Shown here: one piece after another, positions 1 through 6,743 of the stretch
Position numbering within the stretch: position 1 is the first letter of the stretch
Layout of the letters: each line of letters starts with the position of its first letter
Assembly (NCBI GenBank): GCA_905215835.1
Contig: CAJMRR010000110.1
Span: 1-6,853, forward strand
Direction: 5' to 3'
Length of the DNA stretch: 6,853 nt
Origin: an uncultured bacterium
Lineage (GTDB): Bacteria; Actinomycetota; Coriobacteriia; Coriobacteriales; Coriobacteriaceae
Translations under genes and position numbers: made by a program
The notes under the pieces: model-generated
Databases searched by the model: none
Told to the model about the DNA's origin: nothing
What the model saw: the letters and a program-made list of their open reading frames with translations, nothing else

Positions 1-2
1 TC

Positions 3-43
3 AAAGAGGACGGCATGACCAGAAGGTCTATGCCGTCCTCTTT
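3..43 (+). terminator. Strong hairpin, probable intrinsic terminator of a gene left of the window
   Basis: Positions 3-16 pair perfectly with 30-43 (14 bp). An apical stem GACC (17-20) / GGTC (25-28) closes an AGAA tetraloop (21-24), and T29 is a single unpaired base on the 3' side. The stem runs into a short T tract (41-44), so on the plus strand it fits a rho-independent terminator for a gene ending just left of the window. The complementary A run at 3-5 makes it partly bidirectional. The same apical architecture recurs, inverted, at 6817-6845. Confidence 0.8.
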
Positions 44-44
44 T

Positions 45-105
45 CATGCCAATTTGTTCGCTCTGGCGCCCGCTCGCTGGCATTGCCAAAACATCGACGT
101 TGCCG
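45..105 (+). repeat. Intergenic repeat tail, left copy (inverted relative to 6744-6800)
   Basis: This stretch after the hairpin shares ordered blocks with the reverse complement of 6744-6800. TGGCGC is at 64-69, the 14-mer CGCTCGCTGGCATT at 71-84, then a 6-base spacer, ACATC at 91-95 and ACGTTGCCG at 97-105. Block order is the same in both copies; spacing differs by 6-9 bases in two places. With the hairpin it forms a composite element of about 100 bp. It also contains the 11-bp palindrome TGGCATTGCCA (78-88). Function is unknown. No protein is convincingly encoded here. Confidence 0.65.
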
Positions 106-155
106 TGGTCCTAAGTAGTCATTGGGTGTTCCTATAGTTTTGTCAACCGTCGGGG

Positions 156-1289
156 CTACTCCCGGTAGGGCACCCGGTCGCGCATCACGGCGTATATCGC
201 CCTGAGCCGCTTCCTCGCGACGGCCTTGAGCGCCCGCCCGTGCCCCATGCCCCGTGCCCTGCAGGCCCGGTAGTACTCGCCGTAGCGCCCCGAGGACCTC
301 ACCAGGCTGTTGCACGAGAAGATCAGCAGGGACTTGAGCCTCGCGTCGCCGCGCCTGGACGCCCTGACCGACCTCACCGACGTGCCGGAGCTCCTCACCC
401 TCGGGGCTATGCCGCAGTACGAGGCCAGGTGGTCGTGGTCCGGGAACCTCCCGATGTCGACCGACACCGCGAGCTGCGCCGCGGTCCTCGGGCCGATGCC
501 GGGCACGGTGAGCAGGCACGCGTAGGTCTCGTTGCCCTCGAGCAGCGCCGCCGTCTCGGCCTCGAGGGCCCCGGCCTCGTCGAGGGCCTCCAATATTCGG
601 GCGGCCAGGAACCTGACCTGCCTGTTCTCGGCCTCGACGAGCGCCGGCGGGGGCGCGGTGGAGGCGGCCGCGGCCTCCCCGGCGACCTCGGCCCGCGGGC
701 CCTCGGCCCCGGAGCGGGCGATCCCCCACGCCCCGCCGAACCCGGCGAGCAGCTCCAGCCACCGCCGGTCCGACAGGTCGACCGCGGCCTCGAGGGCCGG
801 GCAGGACTCGAGCAGCACCGCGCGCAGGCGGTTCTTGTCCCTGGTCGCGCAGGCGACGACATGGTCGCGCTGCGACGAGAGGGCGCGGGCGGCCTCGAGG
901 GCCTCGCCGCGGCCCGGGACCCCCGACAGGGAGTCCGGCACGCCCAGGGCGGTCCGCGCGATCACCGCGGCGTCGCGCTCGTCGGTCTTGGCCTCGCCGG
1001 CGAACAGGCCCGCGGCGCGGCTGGCGGCGAGCCCGGGCAGGTAGGCGACCCCGAGCCCCGCGGCGCGGGCCCGCCTCACGGCGAGGGACCCTATGTTGCG
1101 GAACTGGTCGACGACGACGAGCGTGCCGGCGGGCGCGGAGGCGAACAGCGCGTCGAGCTCGGCCTCCCTGTTGCGGACGGGGGCGCTGGCCAGCACCTCC
1201 CCGTCGCGGTCGATCAGGCAGGCCCAGTGCGATGACTTGCCGACGTCCAGGCCGAGCACGGCCGTGGGCCTGGTGGATGGCGCTTTCAC
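156..1289 (-). CDS. IS110-family transposase (DEDD/RuvC-like, bridge-RNA-guided recombinase type)
   Basis: This 377-aa protein catalyses excision and insertion of its own element; characterised family members do so guided by a bridge RNA. The N-terminal RuvC-like domain shows LGLDVGKSSHW (D15), VVVDQ (D61) and AKTDERDA (D103, D106), with the spacing expected of a DEDD tetrad. The second acidic residue is Asp rather than the usual Glu, a variant I recall from actinobacterial relatives. The middle (about 120-240) is helical. The C-terminal Transposase_20 domain has a PGIGP helix-hairpin-helix-like motif (263-267), GIAPR (293-297), and SRRGDARLKSLLIFSCNSL, whose Ser325 aligns with the family's nucleophilic serine. 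The start is a GTG at 1287-1289, chosen because GGAAGGA lies 7 bases upstream and the conserved domain begins within 15 residues. The frame stays open back to 1562, but that stretch is the high-GC non-coding left end. No frameshift or truncation is seen. Confidence 0.9.
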   Translation of the reverse strand: MKAPSTRPTAVLGLDVGKSSHWACLIDRDGEVLASAPVRNREAELDALFASAPAGTLVVVDQFRNIGSLAVRRARAAGLGVAYLPGLAASRAAGLFAGEAKTDERDAAVIARTALGVPDSLSGVPGRGEALEAARALSSQRDHVVACATRDKNRLRAVLLESCPALEAAVDLSDRRWLELLAGFGGAWGIARSGAEGPRAEVAGEAAAASTAPPPALVEAENRQVRFLAARILEALDEAGALEAETAALLEGNETYACLLTVPGIGPRTAAQLAVSVDIGRFPDHDHLASYCGIAPRVRSSGTSVRSVRASRRGDARLKSLLIFSCNSLVRSSGRYGEYYRACRARGMGHGRALKAVARKRLRAIYAVMRDRVPYRE

Positions 1290-1296
1290 GGTGGTA

Positions 1297-1303
1297 TCCT
1301 TCC
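1297..1303 (-). promoter_or_regulatory. Ribosome binding site that fixes the transposase start
   Basis: On the minus strand GGAAGGA sits 7 bases before the GTG at 1289-1287. It supports this GTG over the upstream ATG at 1562. A 6-bp hairpin (TCCGGT / ACCGGA, 1301-1306 with 1316-1321) overlaps its 5' bases and might limit translation, which is inference. Confidence 0.6.
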
Positions 1304-1329
1304 GGTAGTCGTTCGACCGGATGGCCTCC

Positions 1330-1540
1330 CCCTCGGCACTCACATTACCAGCCGCGGCACCTGCCCGGCACTTTCCTATCAGCCGTCGGGGGCGGCGCGT
1401 CCCGCGCCGGCAGCACCCAACGGGCCCTCTCGGGGGCAGGGACGTTCGGCCGTGCGCGGGCGCCCGGTCGGCGGCCCGTTCTGGGCGCGCCTCAATCGTA
1501 GCCCGAGACAGTCCCAGGCTGACAATTTCGACTGTAATGG
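1330..1540 (-). ncRNA. Candidate IS110 bridge RNA in the left-end non-coding region
   Basis: IS110-group elements encode a structured bridge RNA of roughly 150-250 nt between the left end and the transposase. This stretch has the right place, orientation and size. In minus-strand order I see a 6-bp stem with a 16-nt loop (1535-1530 with 1513-1508). Next comes a longer stem, AACGGGCC with GGCCCGTT (1480-1473 with 1426-1419), extended by 3 bp past a 2-nt bulge (1485-1483 with 1418-1416) and enclosing 46 nt. Then there is a tight 7-bp hairpin with a 3-nt loop (1409-1393). A small stem-loop followed by larger guide-bearing loops is the known general plan. The RNA ends are estimates, and the very high G+C makes chance stems easy. 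Confidence 0.5.
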
Positions 1541-1574
1541 ACGTTCTTGTTTGACTAGTCATTTAAGAACGTCC
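1539..1574. repeat. 36-bp near-perfect palindrome at the inner IS boundary
   Basis: GGACGTTCTT (1539-1548) is the reverse complement of AAGAACGTCC (1565-1574). The centre is itself the palindrome GACTAGTC (1553-1560). Across the 36 bp only three symmetric position pairs (1549-1551 against 1562-1564) fail to match. It straddles the inferred IS end at TAAG (1564-1567), so either the boundary is misplaced or one arm is host sequence and the other IS sequence. No T tract follows, so it is not a convincing terminator. Confidence 0.7.
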
Positions 1575-1615
1575 CCGATGACTATTTGAATTGCTAATTT
1601 GTGCGGGTTGTGGTT

Positions 1616-1642
1616 TTGTGACCTGCTGAAATTTAGGATACT
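1616..1642 (+). promoter_or_regulatory. Weak candidate sigma-70-type promoter for the YhgE/Pip operon
   Basis: The AT-rich gap between the IS and the operon contains TTGTGA (1616-1621) and GATACT (1637-1642) with 15-base spacing (16 if TTTGTG at 1615 is used). Both boxes are imperfect. It lies about 145 bases before the chosen start codon, leaving a long 5' UTR in which I see no further gene. The remaining gap sequence (1568-1615 and 1655-1765) shows no ORF, tRNA or riboswitch that I recognise. Confidence 0.3.
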
Positions 1643-1654
1643 GTACATCTGTAC
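1643..1654. promoter_or_regulatory. Candidate operator palindrome next to the promoter
   Basis: GTACA-TC-TGTAC is a perfect 5+5 bp inverted repeat. Four further symmetric bases (TA at each end of the surrounding 20 bp, about 1639-1658) also match. It directly abuts the candidate -10 box at 1637-1642, a normal place for a repressor such as a TetR-type protein. No regulator gene is in the window, so the partner is unknown. Confidence 0.3.
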
Positions 1655-1785
1655 GTTAACTCATCTTCGTAGTATATTGCTACCCGCAAAACTCAATACC
1701 ATTGTGCTCTGAGATGCTAAAGCGCCTACGTACAATGGTTGTCGATAGTACGATTCGATTTAACGACAGGATGGATGGTCCAAGC

Positions 1786-4551
1786 GTGAGTCTCGGCAGC
1801 AAACTATCCAATGCAAAGGTGTCCTTTGCGATATTTAAGCGCGACATTAAGCGACTGCTTGTGAACCCCGTCGCCCTGGTGGTTACCCTAGGCGTGTGCG
1901 TTATTCCCTCGCTGTATGCCTGGTATAACATCGTGGCAAACTGGGATCCGTATGGAAACACCCAAGGCATCAAGATTGCTATCGCCAACAACGATCGAGG
2001 CACCCAAAACGACTTGGTGGGTGAGCTCAACGCTGGCGACAAAGTGGTCGACCAGCTCAAGGAGAATCATCAGTTGGGCTGGACGTTCGTCGACTCGACG
2101 GCCGATGCCAAGGAGGGCGTCGAGAGCGGCGAGTACTATGCCGCTATCGTGATTCCCAAGAACTTCTCGGATAACCTGGTTTCGATGCTCGACGGCAACT
2201 ACCATCAGCCCAAGCTCACGTACTACGTCAATGAGAAGAAGAGCGCCATTGCGCCCAAGGTTACCGATACCGGTGCAAACACCATCGAGGAGCAGATCAA
2301 CTCGGAATTTGTCTCTACGGTAGGCAAGACTGTTGCCGGTATCGCCAAGGATGCCGGTGTCGATTTAAGGGACAAGGCAACCCAGACTCAGGACTCGCTG
2401 GCAAGTTCTGTCTCCGAGGCATCCGATACCTTGGGCGAGGTGCGCGATTCGATTGGCGATATGAATGCCGCCATCGATAAGACGAGTGGCGCTATCGCCT
2501 CGGCTGATGCGGCACTTGCCGGCTTGCAAGGCCAGGCACCGTCGCTGACGCAGGCGATCTCCCAGGGCAACGACCTGCTGAGCGAAGCTCGCACCACGGC
2601 GGGCAACTCCATCACCTCGCTCTCCAAGGCGCTCTCGGAAGGCAGCCTTGCGCTCACCAAGACGTCGGCCTCTGCGAACGCTGCCATCGGCAAGCTGACG
2701 GGCGCGGTCACATCTACGACCACCCGTATCGACAACTCGCTCGAGTCTCTTCAAGCGACGATCGACCACAATAAGGCCGTTATCGGGCACTTGGAGATTC
2801 TCGCCAATGACACGTCGACAGGTTCCGAGGAAATTGACGCGCGCATTGTATCGACCATCGATTTGCTTCGAGAGCAGAATGAAAAGCTTCAGAGCATCAA
2901 GGACGGTCTGTCCGCGCAGTCGAGCGCCATGGCGAATGACGCAGCGGCTGTTTCGGGTGCCAGTGACGCTATCAATAACGCAATTCATACCGGTGCGACC
3001 AACCTTGGCCAAGCCCAGACGGACTTGGGCCAAAACGCGCTGCCGAAGGCCTCGAGCGCGCTCGACTCTTTTGCTGCCGTTTCGGGCGACCTGACCGGTA
3101 TCGTCTCGGGTATGACACCTACACTTGCAAATGCGCGCGGCACGTTGGCGCAGCTTAGCGCTACGCTCGGCCAGGCCAAGACCACGCTGTCCCAGACCGA
3201 TTCCTCGCTTGCCAAGGTCCAGGACAAGCTTGCAACCGCCGCCAATGACATCGCGGCGCTGCAGACCTCCGAGTCCATGGGCGAGCTGGCCGATCTGATG
3301 GGCGTCGATGTCAATGACGTGGCAGATTTCATGGCCTCTCCGGTCGAGCTGACGTCCAAGTCGATCTATCCGGTCAAGAGCTTTGGCTCGGGCATCGCTC
3401 CCTTCTACACCAATCTGGCGCTTTGGGTGGGCGGCTATGTGCTCATCGCCATTTACAAGCTCGAGGTCGACCGTGAAGGTGTTGGCAGCTTTACGGCGCG
3501 CCAAGGCTACTTTGGCCGCTGGTTGCTCATGGTGATCCTGGGCGCGTTGCAGGCCATCATCGTTACGGTAGGCGATCTGGTGATTGGCGTGCAGTGCGTC
3601 AGCCCGCTGCTGTTCGTGCTGGGCGGCATCGCCATTTCGTTCACCTACGTCAATATCATCTATGCGCTGTCCACCACGTTTAAGCATATCGGCAAGGCTA
3701 TCGGCGTCATTCTCGTCATCGTGCAGATCCCGGGTTCGTCGGGCATGTACCCCATCGAGATGATGCCCGGCTTCTTCCAGTGGCTGCACCCGCTGCTGCC
3801 CTTTACCTACGGCATCAATCTGCTGCGCGAGACGGTCGGCGGCATGTATTCGTTCAACTACCTGTTTAACCTGTGCATTCTGGGCGTGTTCTTGATCGTG
3901 GCGCTCTTTATCGGCCTGCAGCTGCGTCCGCTGCTGCTCAACCTTAACCTGCTCTTTGATAAACAGCTCTCCACGACCGGTATGATGATTTGCGAGTCCA
4001 ACGACCTGCCGCGCCAGCGCTACTCGCTGCGCACGGCCATGCGCGTCATGCTCGATTCCGATTCGTACCGTCGCGAACTGCTCGATCATGCGGTCGCCTT
4101 TGAACATCGCTACCCGTACTACATCAAGGGCGGTTTTGCCGCCGTGGTGGGCGTTCAGGTCCTGCTCTTTGTCCTGTCGACGGTTCTCGATATCGACAAT
4201 AACGGCAAGATCATCCTGCTTGTCATTTGGATCATCTCGGTTATTGCCATCTGCGGCTGGCTTATCAATATCGAATATATCCGAGCGAGCCTCAATACCC
4301 AGATGCGCATCTCGGCGCTTTCGGATGAGGACATGCGTCGCGAGATGCGCGAACACACGGCCGCCATTCCTGCTGCCCGCCACATGTTTGGCCTCAACGC
4401 CAGCGAGCGTGGTGCCAAGGGCGGCGATCAGTCCACGGGCCGCTTGCCGCATATCGGCTCGCACCATAAATCTCAGGGCAGCGACAGCACAGCCACAAAT
4501 GATGGAGATACCACCGCGCTTGGCAAGCACTCCAAAGGAGGTGAGGCATAA
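1786..4551 (+). CDS. YhgE/Pip-family membrane protein with extra C-terminal two-helix extension (first of tandem pair)
   Basis: This is a 921-aa surface membrane protein of the YhgE/Pip family (Pip is the lactococcal phage-infection protein; EsaA/YueB of type VII secretion are distant relatives). A short cytoplasmic start with KRD (18-20) precedes membrane segment 1 (about 28-48) and the WDPYGNT motif (53-59). The conserved extracellular N-terminal domain includes EYYAAIVIPKNFS (116-128). Residues about 190-515 are Ala/Ser-rich, helical and probably coiled coil. An ABC-2-like domain has five segments (about 541-560, 579-600, 608-630, 638-655, 692-715) and LHPLLPFTYGINLLRE (667-682). Residues 716-921 are an extension with two more segments (about 782-802, 809-828) and a charged, low-complexity cytoplasmic tail; the second protein lacks it. 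The GTG start is chosen for GGATGG seven bases upstream (1773-1778). In-frame ATG 1771, 1735, 1714 and TTG 1702 have poorer sites, and 1771 is a real alternative. The substrate is unknown, and no ATPase gene is present. Confidence 0.85.
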   Translation: MSLGSKLSNAKVSFAIFKRDIKRLLVNPVALVVTLGVCVIPSLYAWYNIVANWDPYGNTQGIKIAIANNDRGTQNDLVGELNAGDKVVDQLKENHQLGWTFVDSTADAKEGVESGEYYAAIVIPKNFSDNLVSMLDGNYHQPKLTYYVNEKKSAIAPKVTDTGANTIEEQINSEFVSTVGKTVAGIAKDAGVDLRDKATQTQDSLASSVSEASDTLGEVRDSIGDMNAAIDKTSGAIASADAALAGLQGQAPSLTQAISQGNDLLSEARTTAGNSITSLSKALSEGSLALTKTSASANAAIGKLTGAVTSTTTRIDNSLESLQATIDHNKAVIGHLEILANDTSTGSEEIDARIVSTIDLLREQNEKLQSIKDGLSAQSSAMANDAAAVSGASDAINNAIHTGATNLGQAQTDLGQNALPKASSALDSFAAVSGDLTGIVSGMTPTLANARGTLAQLSATLGQAKTTLSQTDSSLAKVQDKLATAANDIAALQTSESMGELADLMGVDVNDVADFMASPVELTSKSIYPVKSFGSGIAPFYTNLALWVGGYVLIAIYKLEVDREGVGSFTARQGYFGRWLLMVILGALQAIIVTVGDLVIGVQCVSPLLFVLGGIAISFTYVNIIYALSTTFKHIGKAIGVILVIVQIPGSSGMYPIEMMPGFFQWLHPLLPFTYGINLLRETVGGMYSFNYLFNLCILGVFLIVALFIGLQLRPLLLNLNLLFDKQLSTTGMMICESNDLPRQRYSLRTAMRVMLDSDSYRRELLDHAVAFEHRYPYYIKGGFAAVVGVQVLLFVLSTVLDIDNNGKIILLVIWIISVIAICGWLINIEYIRASLNTQMRISALSDEDMRREMREHTAAIPAARHMFGLNASERGAKGGDQSTGRLPHIGSHHKSQGSDSTATNDGDTTALGKHSKGGEA
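4534..4544 (+). promoter_or_regulatory. Full-length Shine-Dalgarno inside the upstream gene
   Basis: AAAGGAGGTGA matches the complement of the 16S 3' end throughout and lies 7 bases before the ATG at 4552. It is embedded in the last codons of the first YhgE/Pip gene, whose TAA (4549-4551) directly abuts that ATG. The arrangement implies strong translation of the second gene and coupling to the first. Confidence 0.85.
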
Positions 4552-6741
4552 ATGAAGAACATCCTGCATCTGTTTAAGCGCGATGTCCAAAACGTGTCTC
4601 GCTCCGTGATCGGCTTGGTTGTCGTGATGGGCCTCATTATCGTACCGTGTCTGTACGCGTGGTTTAACATCGCCGGCAGCTGGGATCCGTACGGCAACAC
4701 CGGCAATCTTAAGATCGCCGTGGTCAACACCGATGAGGGTTACGAGAGCGATTTGATCCCCGTCGAGGTTAACGTGGGCGAAAACGTGACCGCCACCCTA
4801 CGCGGCAACGAGAGCTTCGATTGGGTTGTGCTCAACAATCGCGAAAAGGCTATCGAGGGCGTTAAGTCGGGCGCGTACTATGCTGCCGTCGTTATCCCCA
4901 AAACGTTTAGCGCTGACATGATGACGCTTTTCTCGACCGACGTGAAACACGCCGATATCGAGTTTTACGAGAACCAGAAGGCCAACGCCATCGCGCAGAT
5001 CGTGACCGAGAAGGGTTCGAGCGCCGTTCAGAACCAGGTTAACGAATCTTTTACCGAGACCATTACGAGCATCGGTCTTAAGACGGTGTCCAGCCTGCTC
5101 GATTACATGAGCACCGACCAGGTCAGCAACTTTATCGCCAACCTGTCCTCGACGCTTGGCGATTCGATTGAGGACCTGCGAGACGTTCAGGCAAATGCTT
5201 CGTCGCTGGCGGGCATTTTGAGCTCCACGTCCGATTCGCTGACGTCGGCGAGCGGCATGCTCAAGCAGACCGGTGCCGTCGATGAGTCGACAAAGCAGCT
5301 CATGGAACATGCCAAAAGCGGCATCGATGATTCCAAAGAAGCGCTTAAGGCGGCAAACGATGCCATCGATGCCGCAATCGATGGAAGTGCGGGTTCGTTC
5401 GACAATGTGTCTGCCGAGCTCGCGAAGGCGTTCGACACCGCAAACCAGCATGTCGACCTTACGGTGTCCCAACTCAACGATGCCGCTGCGGCCCTCAATG
5501 CGCGCGCCAAGGATATCGATGCGATGGCCGATCAGCTCCGCAGCCTTGCCGACCAGGTGAGCGATGAGAATTTGAAGGACGGCCTCAAGTCCGCCGCGAC
5601 GTCGCTGGGCAGAATCGCCGTTGAGTACCGCAACAATGCCAAGGATCTGGCGGCTACCGCGAAGTCTCTCTCCGATAGCATGGCCGAGGTCAACAACTTG
5701 CGTGCCGAAGTCGACCAGGCCATCGCCGATGCCAAGGCGGGCATTTCGGGCGCCAAGTCCGACTACGACTCCACGTTCTCGGTCAAGGCAAAGGAGCTCA
5801 AGAAGACGGTTTCAGGCATCCTGGACTCGCTGGATGGCATCTCGGGCGATCTGGATAGCGCCGTAGACGGCCTGACCGACGCATCCGGTTCGCTGGCAAA
5901 GGGCCTCTCCAAGGCTGCAAAGCTGGTCAACAAGGCTTCCGATCAGCTGGGTGAAGCGTCCGATAAGATCAGTGCCTTTAAGGATGAGCTCGACGGCGCC
6001 CTTATGTCGGACGATCTGGCCACGATCAAGACGATGATTGGCAATGATCCCGAGGGTTTGGCCGTGTCGCTTTCCGGTCCCGTCGCGCTCGATCGCAAGC
6101 CGGTCTATCCGATCCGCAACTACGGCTCGGCCATGGCGCCGTTCTACACGATTCTGTCGCTCTGGGTCGGCTCGATCGTGCTGGCGGCCATGATGAAGGT
6201 GTCGGTTGACGACGAACTCATCAATGAGTTAATCCCCGTGCGCTTGCACGAGATCTACCTGGGCCGCTACCTGTTCTTTGGCGGTCTGGCCCTGCTGCAG
6301 GCAACGCTCGTGTGCGCGGGCGACATCCTGTTCTTTGGCATTCAGTGCGACAACCCGCTGCAGTTTGTGCTGGCGGGCTGGGTCGCGAGTCTCGTGTTCT
6401 CCAATATCGTCTACACGCTTACGGTTTCGTTTGGCGATATCGGCAAGGCTTTGGCCGTTGTGCTGCTGGTCATGCAGGTCGGCGGTTCGGGCGGTACGTT
6501 CCCCATCGAGATGACCGGCCCTGTGTTCCAGGCGATCTATCCGTTCCTGCCGTTTACCCATGGCATTAACGCCATGCATGCCGCCATGGCTGGCGCCTAC
6601 CATATGGAGTACTGGGTTGAGCTGGGCATTCTGGCGAGCTATCTGATTCCGTCGCTGGCCCTGGGCGTCGTCTTCCGCCGCCCAGTCATCAAAGCCAACG
6701 ACTGGGTCATCGAAAAGCTGGAATCGACAAAGCTAATTTAG
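4552..6741 (+). CDS. YhgE/Pip-family membrane protein (second of tandem pair)
   Basis: This 729-aa paralogue of the preceding protein has the canonical family layout. There is FKRD (8-11), membrane segment 1 (about 19-39) and WDPYGNT (44-50), then the extracellular N-terminal domain with GAYYAAVVIPKTFS. A long Ala/Ser/Asp-rich helical region follows (about 180-505), rich in heptad-like spacing. The ABC-2-like domain has segments at about 532-550, 573-598, 603-626, 633-652 and 689-709, with YPFLPFTHGINAMHAAM near 663-679. It ends soon after the last segment with a short cytoplasmic tail. The ATG start is unambiguous from the perfect Shine-Dalgarno. It shares many N-terminal and C-terminal motifs with its neighbour, while the helical ectodomains have diverged, so the pair is an old tandem duplication rather than a recent one. 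A two-protein complex is likely but inferred. Family members act as phage receptors or entry factors in lactic acid bacteria and enterococci; the physiological role is unclear. Confidence 0.88.
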   Translation: MKNILHLFKRDVQNVSRSVIGLVVVMGLIIVPCLYAWFNIAGSWDPYGNTGNLKIAVVNTDEGYESDLIPVEVNVGENVTATLRGNESFDWVVLNNREKAIEGVKSGAYYAAVVIPKTFSADMMTLFSTDVKHADIEFYENQKANAIAQIVTEKGSSAVQNQVNESFTETITSIGLKTVSSLLDYMSTDQVSNFIANLSSTLGDSIEDLRDVQANASSLAGILSSTSDSLTSASGMLKQTGAVDESTKQLMEHAKSGIDDSKEALKAANDAIDAAIDGSAGSFDNVSAELAKAFDTANQHVDLTVSQLNDAAAALNARAKDIDAMADQLRSLADQVSDENLKDGLKSAATSLGRIAVEYRNNAKDLAATAKSLSDSMAEVNNLRAEVDQAIADAKAGISGAKSDYDSTFSVKAKELKKTVSGILDSLDGISGDLDSAVDGLTDASGSLAKGLSKAAKLVNKASDQLGEASDKISAFKDELDGALMSDDLATIKTMIGNDPEGLAVSLSGPVALDRKPVYPIRNYGSAMAPFYTILSLWVGSIVLAAMMKVSVDDELINELIPVRLHEIYLGRYLFFGGLALLQATLVCAGDILFFGIQCDNPLQFVLAGWVASLVFSNIVYTLTVSFGDIGKALAVVLLVMQVGGSGGTFPIEMTGPVFQAIYPFLPFTHGINAMHAAMAGAYHMEYWVELGILASYLIPSLALGVVFRRPVIKANDWVIEKLESTKLI

Positions 6742-6743
6742 TG

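Larger units (their letters stand above)
112..1567 (-). mobile_element. IS110-family insertion sequence (IS110 group), apparently complete
   Basis: The element is defined by an intact IS110 transposase with a long upstream (LE) and a short downstream (RE) non-coding end, the arrangement of the IS110 group rather than the IS1111 group. Boundaries are inferred. TAAG occurs at 112-115 and 1564-1567, directly next to an inner direct repeat TAGTCATT at 116-123 and 1556-1563. That gives about 1.45 kb with one copy of TAAG, a normal size for the family. IS110 elements move by a circular intermediate and leave a short shared core rather than a target duplication, so TAAG or part of it may be that core. 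G+C is 70-90% in sampled lines against about 58% in the following genes and about 37% in the adjacent intergenic DNA, which suggests arrival from a higher-GC host. The exact ends are uncertain by several bases. Confidence 0.8.

Noticed and set aside
240..1235. Plus-strand open frame of 331 codons inside the IS
   Set aside because: Very Gly/Arg/Pro-rich translation, opposite the transposase. Very high G+C removes stop codons by chance.
1290..1562. Extension of the transposase upstream to the ATG at 1562 (468 aa)
   Set aside because: The extra 91 residues are low-complexity and match the structured non-coding left end. The GTG at 1289 has a good ribosome site and begins next to the conserved domain.
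1599..1691. Imperfect inverted repeat TTGTGCGGGT / ACCCGCAAAA
   Set aside because: Arms are 73 bases apart with one mismatch and no supporting stem structure. Too weak to call a UTR element or riboswitch.
2365..4590. Long open frame (741 codons) on the minus strand, antisense to the first YhgE/Pip gene
   Set aside because: Its translation is rich in Arg, Gln, His and Asp with no domain I recognise, and it lies entirely opposite a clear gene. It is an effect of codon bias in the real gene.
1786..6741. Possibility that the two large proteins are phage tail tape-measure proteins because of the long Ala/Ser-rich helical regions
   Set aside because: The WDPYGNT motif after membrane segment 1, the YYAA-VIPK motif and the five C-terminal membrane segments with LPFT(Y/H)GIN are YhgE/Pip features, and no phage genes surround them.
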